Origin: Hofstenia miamia
Lineage: Eukaryota; Xenacoelomorpha; Acoela
Direction: 5' to 3'
Length of the DNA stretch: 64,000 nucleotides
Assembly (NCBI GenBank): GCA_004352715.1
Contig: SCFE01000073.1
Span: 933,170-997,169 of the forward strand
Position numbers and translations under genes: made by a program. This document shows positions 48,832 through 59,959 of the stretch, piece by piece. Under the pieces are notes generated by a model. That model ran no database searches. It was not told the origin of the DNA and saw nothing but the letters and a program-made list of their open reading frames with translations. Within the stretch, counting starts at the first letter, position 1. Each line of letters opens with the position of its first letter.

Positions 48832-49289
48832 TTCTTCAATTCCTCTTTTGTGCTTTGTTGCAGGTCGGGTAAGCGTACCCTGTACTTTGTACCCTCTGTC
48901 TCGTGTCTTGGATCTAAAATAGCAGTCGTTAGTTTCGTATCAATGTAGTTGATAAGATAGTAGTCTAATTATATAACGACTAAACAATAGAACTGAAAGA
49001 AGAGAGATGGAGAATGGAGTCTGTCACCTACCGTACTATCAGAGGAGGAAACAAATGTTATAGCAGCTCCTAAATTAAGCTAAGAATTAATAGTATGAAG
49101 GTTGGCGAAGATTCTACTATCAACATGTAACCAATAATTGATGAAAAAATTGCTCTATAGAATACAGATGTTTATGTATATTTTACCTTAAAGACTTAGG
49201 TGACCTATAATTCCCAAAAGCAGAAAAAACTAAACAGGTTACAAAAATCCATTATACACTTCAATGAACATAATTAAACACAAAGGAAT

Positions 49290-50863
49290 GCAGAAAAACA
49301 GTCTTTTCTCCTTTCACAAAGGTAAACATTGCATTTTCACCAAAGAACATTTGGCTTGGCAGTACATCCAGTCATGTTACAGAGGCCATGTTTATCTGAA
49401 ACCATACAAATCCTAACATGTTTGCTTGGGATGTGCGTGTTGTGACCACCACATTTGCGTTTTATTGCTATTGGTTTTTCAATACTTGGACGTCCTCTGC
49501 ATGGTCCTGGAACATCTTGCTTACAAAGACATTCACCAATATCCAGCTTGAGGTAATATAATGCAAAATTTACAACAGGTTTTCCAAATTCATTGTGGTC
49601 TCTGTGAGATTCCATCTATGAATTAACTACAGCAATGTCCACAAAATGAAAAAATATTTATATGTTGCAGTTAATTTCAGTTCCCATTCTGGAAATTTAA
49701 GTGTTGAATTCATCAACGTATCTCATATGTGAGCTATTTTTTTGAACTATATTTGGGCGTGGCACCAAAATGTGCTCTTTTTGCTGGCGATAAAATCTTT
49801 GGCATTGGCCAATAGGGTGAGCACCAATGTTGGTTGACAAAAGAGTGACAGAATTATTGTCAAACCAACAGCCATGTGTTATCATGACATTGTTTTTCAA
49901 CAAAGGATCCTTAACCACGTATTTTTAAGTCTTTGTCCCCTGGGAATGCTAGACCTTTGCATCTTGAAATTCGTAATGTTCCAATAGGCTGAATACTTGG
50001 AAATCACATGAATTATACCAATTGTCATAAAACAATTTATAGTTCATATTTGATGGAATTATGCTGCTTAATCTTGCCACAACTTCACCAGACTTGCCAA
50101 TTTTTTCATCTGGTGTTGAAGCAGTCTGTATTTTGCCAGTATAAAGCCCTCTGCTAGCACGCATCAATTGAAATTTATAGCCTCATTTTTTGGGTTTCTG
50201 GGAATTATATTGGCACAAGGATACCAGTTTGCCTTTGTAAGGTAAGATTCACTCATCTGGTGAATAGCTTTGCATACAGATGAAATCTGATCAATGAGCA
50301 TTTGGAATTTGTAGTTCTTTGGGTGAGATTCCTTTATGTCTTAATTTCAAAAAATCTATCACTAGAAATAACACTAGCAATTTGAAGAATTCAGTTAGCT
50401 GATTCACAGTAGCACTTTGTTGAGCCACGTTTGATTGTGGCCATCAACTGAACAACACCAATAAACTTTTGCAAATCAATAACTGATAAATTGAAGGTGT
50501 TGCTTATGTTCTTCATTTTTGACCACTGCATTGTGTAATGGCAAATGGTTTCTAAAAAAACTCTCCGGAAAATACTTCAGAACCAAATTCGTAGTAGTTA
50601 TGCTTTTTTGGCATTTCTGTAATGTGAGTGCGCCATCTTAATTGTTAACTTGACAAATTAACTGGTATTTCAGTACTAGATTCTACATCAGAAATATCAT
50701 CAGTATTAGTTTCAGTGTTTTCAGTGTCCACTTCATTCATTTCAGCACTATCATCACTTTCTGCTTCATCAGAAAACATTTCAGCAAGACTCAAGATATT
50801 TCCTATTGATTGCCGGTCATGAAAAAATTTAACTCTTCATGAATAAATTTGGGATAAAGAAGC
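49290..50863 (-). pseudogene. piggyBac-derived transposase pseudogene, main exon
   Basis: Minus strand, several frame breaks. Order: an acidic serine/glutamate-rich N-terminal region (AEMFSDEAESDDSAEMNEVD, 50790-50730); then SLCQYNSQKPKK.GYKF near 50210-50160, the L.qY.p.KP.KwG.K block; LYTGKIQTASTPDEKIGKSG; NYKLFYDNWYNS with the piggyBac catalytic-domain aspartate (about 50020); VKDPLLKNNVMITHGCWFDN and SVTLLST with the second conserved aspartate (about 49855); VPRPNIVQKNSSHMRYVDEF; and a cysteine/histidine-rich tail, KCGGHNTHIPSKHVRICMV followed by CNVYLC (49480-49300). Known: piggyBac-derived proteins have a DDD RNase H-like core and a C-terminal zinc-binding domain. Stops and frameshifts show that it is dead. 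Confidence 0.85.
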
Positions 50864-51103
50864 CTGATTTACAGTTTATGTTGATTACTCCGTTACTTCG
50901 ACATCAGATGTAAAAACCTAAGTTAAGATTCACTCAACAGTTTAGAATTGATGCAAATATGGGTGTAAATGGATATGGCTCTTATGTCTAGCATGTATGC
51001 GCCTACGTATTGGAGATATTGGAATATAAAAATATGGGAATATACATACAAAGTTATAGTATTTGTGAATAGACTAAGTAAATAGATTTCCAATTCAACT
51101 TAC
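50864..51103 (-). other. Canonical 240-bp intron in the piggyBac-derived gene
   Basis: Minus strand: exon end GTGAGG, donor gtaagttg, and acceptor aactgtaaatcag before GCTTCTTTATCC. Joining at these sites keeps frame (phase 0). The downstream exon then reads through one TGA into the acidic N-terminal region of the transposase. GTAAGT and CAG agree with the animal consensus. Confidence 0.6.
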
Positions 51104-51460
51104 CCTCACAATCGTACCAGCCCATTCTTTATCATGTAGCCATTTGACTTTTGCATCTATAGCTTTGTTGCAGCTAATCATCACAATATCAGAATGGGAA
51201 ATGACATTTTGGGTGACATCTTTGTCCCATTTTACAATGACTTCACCTTCTACTTGCATTACAGATGTAATAGTTCCAAAATAAACATAATCATTGTCAA
51301 TGTACTTTCATTGAATTCGGGCCCCAATGAGGTCAGGTTTAAAAGGAAACAAAAGATTAGAAAATGCGACAATATTTTGTTGTTCATTGTTGTTCCACTT
51401 TACAAGTACATCCACTTGCTCGTAGGTTCTGTAGGTTGTTACGAATGGGACTTTAAAGTG
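51104..51460 (-). pseudogene. 5' exon of the piggyBac-derived gene with Tudor/SH3-like repeats
   Basis: Minus strand, one frame with a single TGA: QVDVLVKWNNNEQQNIV, FSNLL, GARIQ, YFGTITSVMQVEGEVIVKWD, VISHSDIVMI, DAKVKWLHDKEWAGTIVR, then the splice donor. Three segments repeat the theme v.VkW....(n)v..sdl.. and k..w.GtI, which is the shape of Tudor, MIB/HERC2 or chromo-barrel folds that bind modified histones or DNA. Some piggyBac-derived host proteins carry extra N-terminal domains, so this could be an ancestral fusion. The start codon and any upstream exon are not identified. Confidence 0.5.
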
Positions 51461-51509
51461 ACAAACTTACTTTGGCTGAATATACATGTTACAATTGCAA
51501 TTTAATTTA

Positions 51510-52130
51510 TATGGTTATTGATGCATACGGATTGGCTGATAATTTTATAAAGCCGCCAATAAACGTGAATATGCCTCCATGCGATTTTGAGTAGAAAGTC
51601 AGCATCATCAAAAAATATACAAAACAGTGTTGATAAGAATTGGAATGTTTGGGGATATCATGCTGTTCTTAACAAAGTGTAACAAAATTAGCAGCCCTAA
51701 ACACAGCAATATATAATCAAAGTGCTCGCTTTCAAAATTACGGCATTTGCCATTAGTATTTAATTTGTCACTTTTTAGTCTTTATAGTAAAAGCTGGGGT
51801 TTAAAGGTGAAGAAAGAGAAAATTGCAAAAGAATAGAGGGGTCTGGACGTAAAAGGACATCAAGAATAGCGAAAATTTTAAAACTATTCAGTTTTATAGT
51901 TGAGGAAGATAAACATGTATCTATCAAATCACTGAGTGATGCAACTGGAATATCATGAAGCAATGTCCAAAAACCTTTATTAATAGAATTTTCTTCTTAA
52001 GAAGTTTAGTAATTTTCCAAACTGCTATACCTTAAGCCTCCAACATAAATGTTCCAAGTTTTCATACAGCAAGCATTGACCTGTGGGCTTGCACACAATA
52101 CGCATAGCCTACTCTTGAAAAAAAATACCG
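51510..52130. other. Intergenic DNA, no gene
   Basis: No motif in either strand; the minus open stretch at 51775-51963 looks random. Confidence 0.5.
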
Positions 52131-52139
52131 CTCAATGTT

Positions 52140-52208
52140 ACTGCGGTATTGGTATTTTTTGGTATTGTCAAAATACCTTGTTATCGGTTTCGGTATTGAA
52201 ATACCGCA
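52140..52208. repeat. Inverted-repeat cluster of cggtatt units, possible hAT terminus
   Basis: tgcggtatt at 52140 pairs with aataccgca near 52199. Between them are several ggtattttt and tcggtttcggtatt units on both strands. Short multimers like these are typical of hAT subterminal regions; compare the tcggtttggttcgg repeats at 31605-31655. Confidence 0.5.
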
Positions 52209-52854
52209 TGGGTCTAAAGCTAGGGTCACAGAAGCTTTCCTGTAACAGTATGAAATGGCTCTTATCACTCAACCTCCTTACTCGCCTGATTTTAATATAT
52301 GCTTAACTCTTCACAGGCTAATTTTCCGAAATATAGAACAATCAAGGAAAAATAATTAACTAGACACCTCTGATGAAGTAAGGTTATTTCTAAATGATTA
52401 CCTGCCACATTGGATCGTCGGACATTGACAAGAGCATTGGCTAAATATTGAGCTGATCTGGAAGAAATAATTCAGAGGGGAGTCAATTAGCTTGACATGT
52501 AATTTTAAAACTTTGATATTTGATATTTACACATTGAATATTGTGATAGTTTTTGTATACCTATGTTCATCAATTTTAATAAAATGTAATTCTTTTTTGG
52601 GTACACCTATAGACAAATATTTATTTTTGGATTTTTGGATCCATTTGTCGAAATCTGAATCACATGGTGATGGTGACAGTATTCTGCTGGAGCTAGTTGA
52701 ATGATTGAAAAGTGTAACTGGTACAATAAATCAAGCACAAGCGCCACCCGGTTTAAGTAATGTTTGCTGGGTTGCCCGACCTACTTAATTTCTACTTTCT
52801 GAACTCATTGCGAGTAATATTGCAGGAAATCTCCAACAAGCTAAAAGTTATGTA

Positions 52855-52857
<3 letters not shown>

Positions 52858-52897
<40 letters not shown>
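52858..52897. repeat. (TA)n microsatellite
   Basis: Uninterrupted TA run of about 40 bp. Confidence 0.95.
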
Positions 52898-52901
<4 letters not shown>

Positions 52902-53599
52902 TATAATTTATACTGAATTTCCCTTTGATATGTGAATTTTTGTATTAATCTTAAGAAATGCATTGTCACCTAAATATTTTCTTAGCGTCCTAGAAAAAAT
53001 ATTCATTTAGTGAATGAAGAGTAATGTAATTGCAAGTGAAAAGACTGTTATTTAGTAAATTTTGATGGAAATGTTTGATTTGTAATAAATTATTATATAC
53101 ACTCCAGATCTTCAGACTTAGTCAAAACAAATGTAACTATTATATGAAATATATATCTTAAAATTCTTATCGGTGAAATTATTGATCATATAATACCTAT
53201 TCGGTGTAAAAATTGAAATGTATTTGAATGTCAAATGTGCGAGTTCTTATCATGCCTCTCGTAATGAATGGCGTCAATATCCTTGGAACGTCTTCTAACT
53301 TAATACTGTCAATTAGACCAGCTAGATGCTATAACGCAACAAAAGAAAAATATAAGCATTCAACTTTGAAAAGTTTTAGTGTTATTTAACCCCTACATTT
53401 CTTACAATATGTGATGATTCCTATAATATATTTTTAAATTTTAAGCTCACTAAAAGAATAAAGATATTTCAAATCTGAAAACACTGTGGTGTTTTTTTGG
53501 CAATTGTTGAACATAGAGCATTAACACGAAGTTATTGTTAAATTGGATAAATTTTCTCTTTAATGCAAATGAACTTGCGATCCCCTATATCTCACATGA

Positions 53600-53800
53600 A
53601 TACAGATAAAGTTTTCAAGAAAAGGACACCCAAGTTATGCAGTGGCCTACCTGAACTCACTCGAATTTAACTTCGTTGAAAATGTTTGGACAATATGAAA
53701 AAAGACTGGGCAAAAATGCTTTAACAACAAAGGCAAATTTAAATTTTATTAAGCGTTTCATAAAACTCCTTTCAAACACCATTGAGATGATATATTTGGT
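53600..53800 (+). pseudogene. Tc1-like transposase C-terminal fragment
   Basis: Plus strand, alternating frames: QVMQWPT, then YLNSLEFNFVENVWTI, then MKK-like KKTGQKC, and in the other frame KNALTTKANLNFIKRFI. These correspond to v..WP..SPDLNpIEnvW...kk.lg....tt...L...i of Tc1-family enzymes, the segment that carries the last catalytic acid. The rest of the element is not seen nearby. It is not obviously the missing half of the Tc1 relic at 495. Confidence 0.55.
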
Positions 53801-53829
53801 GAGTTTTTTGTTTATTCCTTTTTAAGTAG

Positions 53830-55856
53830 TTTAAAATTCTTGGGTTTTTAGCACAACACTACGCTATGCATTGTAGAAATTACATTATAAAATATTTCAA
53901 ATGTAATTGTTATGAAAACATGATTATTATCAAGATATACCGTTTCAGTTATTAGTGTAAATATCTTGAATGTTTTTAAAAATACTAACAGCAACAATGC
54001 AAACAGTTGAGATCATTAACAAGATCTCAATTGCTGCAAAGTGTTTTGCTGTGTACAACAAATGATTTCAATTATAATTGGTGCTGCTAACGTTAGCCAT
54101 TTTGAATACTGTTTAGAAATCTCATTTAGTTTGGCTAACATCCAAATGGGTACCTGAAATTCAGTCTCTTAAAAGAATTTATTGAAAACATAACTACTGA
54201 CTTATATATAATATATAGTCATTGACATTATTTTATTAATACCATACACTAAGAGTGCTCTTGGAAATATATAAGACGCAAATTTCATTCTTCACTCAAA
54301 AGTTCATGAAAATTCAAACTTCCTATGGATTTCCTCCGGTTTTCCACTTCCCTTTTTAGGCCCATTAATAAAACTATTAATTGCTACATATTAATCTTTC
54401 TGAAATATTCTTAAACATCTTTATGAAATTTTGTACAATAGTAAATTTTGCAACATAAGTTCATTTTATTTCCATATTAATATTATAAAAATACTATGAC
54501 AGAGCCCCTAACCAGGAGTAGGGAGAAAACTAAAAGTCGGATCATTAAAATAACAATAAATTTAAGATGGTAGTGGATTAAAGACAAAGCCAATGAAAGG
54601 AAGAATGTTCTAATGTCGTTTATTAAGTCCATTGCAGCTGTGGTGGAAAACTTATTGATAATTATACTTTTTAATGAATACATTGAATTACATAGAATAT
54701 TGAAGTTAATATTGGGTTTTAACTAAGCATCAAATCACTGTGTAAATGATAACAAGTTAATATAAATATAAGATAATTCTACCAATGTTATTAACAATGC
54801 ACTTTAGGGTAGAACGTAATTATGGTATGTTATAGATTTACTTCATAATTTTTTAAGGCGAATTATGATAATGTCCACGCTAATGCCCACATTGTGTAAG
54901 AAAATTATTTTAGAAAAGTTCTATAAAACAATATTCAGTACAATATTCATTCCAGATTATATAAACATTCATGAATATCATTTTAAAAAATATCAGATAT
55001 TCATAAGTTTTTTAATTTAAGTACAAACAAACGATGTCTCTATGCAACAGTAAAATTTTGGTTTACGACGCTTAGCCCCATTTCTTCAAATTTTATTTAT
55101 TAAATTAATTAATAAATACAAACACTGTAAAGAGTATGCCAGCCATCAAAAATAAAAAATTCTTTGAAAATTCATATTGAATTTTCCGAAGACTATAATA
55201 TTAATACCGTCAAAGTTGTTCTTCAATATGCAGTTAGCTTTACAGCAAGTTTTGCGTTTAATTTGATTACTATAATAAAGGCTCTTTTTGCCATGGTCAT
55301 TGTGTTCATTGTTTACAAACTAAATGGGAATTCAAAGCACGAATTCTTCCAACATGACTTTCTTTTGCAACAAAATTATTTTACTTGTTATATATTAATA
55401 CAAAGTGTTGTTTACTTATTCGTTTCTTTATCAATAAAGCTTATTTATCAAAAATAGACTACTGGCTATTACAGAAAACTCTGTAGGCTTCTTTGAGTTA
55501 TAAACCTTTCCGTAGACAAATTTAATGTCAATAGGCCGAAATATTTACCACAGATAATTATTTCTTTCTAAAATGCGCTTTTTAGTAACGGGATCGGCTT
55601 TTGCTTTTTAGCAATCCCCATCAATGTAACGAGCCAGGACCGTTGTATGCACCTTTTCAAGATTTCTAGATAAGATAGCCTCATACTTTGCCATTAATTG
55701 AATTTCGCTCAAAAAATTACAATTGTCAGAACGACCAATTTTTTCCACAGTTTCCGTCGAAATGACAAATTTCTACCAGGCAAAAATATTGTAATATCAA
55801 TGAAACGACTCAGTATACCTCGCCATACTTGACGTTTTCATCTAATTTCATCAAAT
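53830..55856. other. AT-rich DNA between the piggyBac relic and LTR B, no gene recognised
   Basis: A plus-strand frame at 55164-55457 (97 codons) contains two hydrophobic stretches but starts and ends without support. No gag, protease, reverse transcriptase or integrase motif is visible, although this should be the internal region of the LTR element ending at 55870. Confidence 0.5.
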
Positions 55857-55858
55857 TC

Positions 55859-55869
55859 AAAAGGGGGAG
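55859..55869 (+). promoter_or_regulatory. Polypurine tract of an LTR retroelement
   Basis: aaaagggggag directly before the TG that opens LTR B, the standard plus-strand primer site. It marks LTR B as a true 3' LTR. Confidence 0.7.
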
Positions 55870-56185
55870 TGTAACATAATCGTAATCTAATCATATGTGG
55901 TCAAATTGAGAAAAAAGGAAGAAGAAACTAAGACTGAATATTAAAATAAAATATTAATTGTAAAAACACATGATTAAGATTAATTAGTTATTTTGTAAAT
56001 TTATAGTGCAGTATTTTTGATATTAATTAATTAATTTGGCGAAATGGCACTAGACTAAATCGCTACTGCTAATTAAGGCAGAACTGCGTAATCAGCAGAC
56101 GAACAGAAATTAAAACGTTCGAAATTGTAAACAACTGGAATTAGCAGGTACTAGTTAAATATTTGATTGTTGTTAATTCTTTCAC

Positions 56186-56193
56186 TATAAAAA
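56186..56193 (+). promoter_or_regulatory. TATA-like box in LTR B
   Basis: tataaaaa in the same context as in LTR A. Confidence 0.4.
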
Positions 56194-56695
56194 TTGTGTA
56201 GTTGATCATTTTGTTGATGAATCTAATTTACTGGATTTACTTTACGTTTTTGTAGGTTATTTTATTTAATAGAATGGAAAGCTAAACGTTCGAGCTCTCG
56301 GGTATTCTAGACGGTGGTTCACGACTCCAGTTAACGGGTGCATCGTGTATAGCCGGTGCTTACCCGAGATGCTCTTAGGTTAGGTGTAGGAANNNNNNNN
56401 NNNNNNNNNNNNNNNNNNNNNNNNNNNNNNNNNNNNNNNNNNNNNNNNNNNNNNNNNNNNNNNNNNNNNNNNNNNNNNNNNNNNNNNNNNNNNNNNNNNN
56501 NNNNNNNNNNNNNNNNNNNNNNNNNNNNNNNNNNNNNNNNNNNNNNNNNNNNNNNNNNNNNNNNNNNNNNNNNNNNNNNNNNNNNNNNNNNNNNNNNNNN
56601 NNNNNNNNNNNNNNNNNNNNNNNNNNNNNNNNNNNNNNNNNNNNNNNNNNNNNNNNNNNNNNNNNNNNNNNNNNNNNNNNNNNNNNNNNNNNNNN

Positions 56696-56909
56696 AACTC
56701 ATAACAAGCTATTGCATCCCGGTTGCGAAATTCCTTTATTAACCAACTTTATTGATAACAAGAACAATCAATACAATAAATTAATAAGGTATCACACATT
56801 ATCACTATCGTACTCCCACACACTCTTCCATTACATTGAGTCATCCGAGTTGTGGTTGGTGTCTCTATCGATGTATCAGTTTCGCATGGAAATACTCGTT
56901 GTAGCGTAG
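56696..56909 (+). CDS. C-terminal part of the LTR ORF, interrupted upstream by the gap
   Basis: Encodes LLHPGCEIPLLTNFIDNKNN through YQFRMEILVVA, colinear with the ORF in LTR A and with the same stop codon. Before the gap, the frame of copy A is also open (56356-56392). Confidence 0.3.
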
Positions 56910-57209
56910 TTCTTCAATTCCTCTTTTGGGCTTTGTTGCAGGTCGGGTAAGCGTACCCTGTACTTTGTACACTCTGTCTCGTGTCTTGGATCTAAAATAA
57001 CAGTCGTTAGTTTCGTGTCAATATTAGTTGATGAGATAATAGTTCAATCATGTAACGGCTAAACAATAGAACAGAAAGACTCTCTGAGAGAGGCAGATGT
57101 TGGAGTCTGTCACCTACCGTACTATATAAGGAGGAAACAACTGTCACAGCAACTCCTAAATTAAGATAAGACTTACTAGTATGAAGGTTGGCAAGATTCT
57201 ACACTATTA

Positions 57210-58466
57210 GTGCACCATGCGTAACTCCCTACAGCAATTCTCCGAATTTAAGCATACATTGTAGATATTATTTGGTAACCTCATGATCAGATATAATTTT
57301 TCACAAGCAATTCTAGATTCCACAGCCAACTGATGAAAGACTATTACCTTTCTGTTCACTAAAAAGCCTGTACGTAACACATAAAACCGAGTTTGCTGCA
57401 CTTGATTACAATAACCAAGATCTATGTACAGTTTCACCATTTGGAATTGTTCTTATATCATATGATACATTAAATTGTCTTCGTGGTGCTTCGTAATTGT
57501 ATGGAAAGTTTTATAGTGTTCCCTGCTTTGGCCCTTTTTTATGATTTGTATCCTTTCAGGATCGGTTAAAACTGCGTTCCATAAAACTGAATAATCACGG
57601 ATTATAGACTTTGCAATTAAGGCCGCGGTTGATTCCGCTTTTATTTGCATGGAAATTCAACATCAGCTTTTCCATATTATGATTCCACTAAGGACTAATT
57701 CGGTTTAACGTTTATTTCAGGACAAATACAAATATTACTGGAATCTTCATTTGTATCTGCATTATGTGATCGGCTAACTCCTCTAGTAAAAAATTTTATT
57801 TTGTTCACGTCTCAATTGTCTATCACGTTTTTTTCTCTTCAAACTACCCATATATGATGATAATATGGAACATTATATGACACTACCACACAATAAAAAT
57901 GTATTGAGATAAATGAATTTCTCTTTTAGCTAACATGAATTTTAATTAGCTAAACTACAAAGATGCATAAAGTTAATTAATTGTTTGGTGACACAGATCA
58001 TCGATATTAGTAGACACTCTGGCACCAGCAAGTTGGGGATTTAAGAAACATTATCAAAATTATCAAATGTCAATCTTCTAATTAATTGAATGTTTAACAC
58101 TGTATGTAGGTGCAGCTACTTCAGTATGCTGTCGAGTTAATGGAAAAAGCGGAACATTCTTGGGCATCATACTCTGATCAGGTTCCTTCATGTATCAGTG
58201 ACCCATCAACTGATGGACTTGGGGGCGCAAAGGCCCCCTCTGTTTAGTAATAATAAAGATATAAAAGATATAAAACAATGACCAGATGATAGAAATTTCA
58301 TTTTTTCAAATATGTTATAAAATGAAGTTTAACAGACTGAAAATAAGATGATTGACACAATATAGTATCTCGTTTAGAGAAAGCTTTGATACTGCAACGC
58401 GAATGAACTCTAAATAAGTTCATTACAACAATTGAAACACATATTAATTTATTGCAACATATTCTA

Positions 58467-58470
<4 letters not shown>
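57210..58470. other. Flanking DNA, no recognised gene
   Basis: Two adjacent minus-strand frames (57650-57453 and 57440-57207) have moderately protein-like composition (ESTAALIAKSIIRDYSVLW, then FYVLRTGFLVNRKVIV) and could be one decayed gene, but I recognise no family. A ggggg...ccccc hairpin occurs at 58210-58235. Confidence 0.35.
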
Positions 58471-58471
<1 letters not shown>

Positions 58472-58504
<33 letters not shown>

Positions 58505-58542
58505 TGATGTTCGGTTAGAGGTTTTTTAATATCGCACCCCCC
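58472..58542 (+). repeat. First copy of sequence repeated across an N gap
   Basis: TA tract followed by ttagtgatgttcggttagag... up to cgcacccccc; the same series restarts at 58681 beyond the Ns. Confidence 0.85.
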
Positions 58543-58674
58543 NNNNNNNNNNNNNNNNNNNNNNNNNNNNNNNNNNNNNNNNNNNNNNNNNNNNNNNNNN
58601 NNNNNNNNNNNNNNNNNNNNNNNNNNNNNNNNNNNNNNNNNNNNNNNNNNNNNNNNNNNNNNNNNNNNNNNNNN
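58543..58674. other. Assembly gap (132 Ns)
   Basis: Flanked by duplicated ends. Confidence 0.95.
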
Positions 58675-58677
58675 ATA

Positions 58678-58680
<3 letters not shown>

Positions 58681-58716
<36 letters not shown>

Positions 58717-58754
58717 TGATGTTCGGTTAGAGGTTTTTTAATATCGCACCCCCC
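58681..58754 (+). repeat. Second copy of the gap-flanking sequence
   Basis: Same TA tract and same 42-bp non-repetitive sequence as before the gap, offset about 212 bp, then unique DNA from gacgaaaa. Confidence 0.85.
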
Positions 58755-59750
58755 GACGAAAAATGCCTTACTACCCTTACCCACCTGTACTCGAGAATAT
58801 AATTTTCTTTGCTGCTATTAAACAATTCGAAATTTTCAACACCCCTTCGAACACAACGCACATTCAGAACATCCTAATTTATTTTAAAATTATATTTAAA
58901 ATGTATAATTTTGAAAAAATCATTTTTAACCCTTAGCTGCCAATTTCTTCCATTAAGATAAAATTGAATTCGTCCACATATTCAGACAATTTTCGCCCCA
59001 ACATTAAGAATTTGGAAATAATCGAAAATTAATGATTATATGTGCTTCCCTGTTGCGATGAAAATTTGTGATAAAGATTATTTTTGTGGTTGAAGTACAT
59101 AAAATTATTAATATTTTCACTGGAAATTCCCAATTTTGCAAAAGCTTTCGAATTCCTTCCATATCTGGTGTTGAGATAAGAATTTAATCTAAGAACCTTT
59201 CCAGAAACTTACTTCAACTATTTTTTTTCAGGAAATAGATCCTCATTTTCTATGATAGGGTGAGATTTAAGAAATGAAAGAGAAGGCAATTCCCTATCAA
59301 GTGGTGTTTTCAGATTTTAGATATCTATATAATTTAGTGAGTTATAAGCAGCTAAAAGAATTTTTATGGTTAAAATAACCATTATATGGAATGAAGCGTA
59401 CTCGTACCTGATAATAATTGTGCTCACCCGTGGATATGAGCGGGAAATTGCTCCGTTTTTTTAACAGTGTCACCTAGCTATCAAATTTGGATATTAGCCA
59501 TTCTCATTGTTATGCAGTACCGCTATCTATATTTTTGTCTATTTTGATCACTTTCCCAAATATCATTTATTTCTTGTCAGATATAAAACTTGAGTTCTTT
59601 ACTGATTGAATACACAAATACAATGGTGCTATGAAACATGGTAATATAACTTGATGAAAAACTAACCGTGACTATAATAAATACTACAAAATCAATATAA
59701 ATAAAAATAGATTGAAAATATAAATTTTGAAGGTTTCTATTAAATTTTGC
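58755..59750. other. Intergenic DNA, no gene
   Basis: No motif-bearing frame in either strand. Confidence 0.55.
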
Positions 59751-59752
59751 AG

Positions 59753-59956
59753 AAACTAAGAACATTAAAGGCATCAAAGGTGTTTGAGAAAATGGAGTCT
59801 ACTTTACTGCAAGACTTGCTCCAAATTTATCTACCACAATACAGACTCTTTGAAAAGGATCATAGGCTAGAATATGTGGAAATATATCCTTCGCGAAAAT
59901 TATATTCTAGAAAAAAGTCCTTATTTGAAATCTGTAAGCCTATTTTGAGGGCAGTG
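59753..59956 (+). other. Candidate coding exon, unknown product
   Basis: An open frame with balanced composition (KASKVFEKMESTLLQ, IYLPQYRLFEKDHRLEYVE, IYPSRKLYSRK), preceded by a plausible splice acceptor (tttctattaaattttgcag, ending 59752). It either ends at a TAG (59957) or at an internal donor, atct-gtaagcc near 59932. Length, acceptor and composition are better than for other frames in the window, and no transposon family is recognised. It could be an internal exon, a last exon or a pseudo-exon. No neighbouring exon was identified. Confidence 0.3.
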
Positions 59957-59959
59957 TAG

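Larger units (their letters stand above)
47845..49116 (+). repeat. LTR copy A (about 1.27 kb)
   Basis: Begins TGTAATGTAATCTAATC and ends near attctac. It aligns along its whole length with 55870-57203 at roughly 88-90% identity. It contains a TATA-like element (48151) and an ORF (48325-48831). No polypurine tract precedes it, so it is a 5' LTR or a solo LTR rather than a 3' LTR of the gypsy relic to its left. tcaat just before and tcaac just after the end are a possible imperfect 5-bp target duplication for a solo LTR. Confidence 0.75.
55870..57203 (+). repeat. LTR copy B (3' LTR), about 1.33 kb including a gap
   Basis: Starts TGTAACATAATCG after the polypurine tract and ends attctaca. It is homologous to 47845-49116 throughout. 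N run 56393-56695 (303 Ns) replaces a segment that is about 255 bp in copy A. Multiple substitutions and small indels separate the two copies. Confidence 0.8.

Noticed and set aside
47845-49116. LTR A as the 3' LTR of the gypsy relic at 41593-45290
   Set aside because: No polypurine tract precedes it and no matching 5' LTR is found upstream of 41593.
49117-49290. Primer binding site after LTR A
   Set aside because: The bases following LTR A do not resemble the 3' end of any tRNA I can recall with confidence.
55164-55457. 97-codon plus-strand frame with hydrophobic stretches, possible membrane protein
   Set aside because: No family resemblance and no splice or start context; in DNA this rich in A+T, hydrophobic frames of this length arise by chance.
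56331-56742. Frames spanning the N run in LTR B
   Set aside because: Open only because Ns are read as unknown residues; just the ends shared with LTR A are meaningful.
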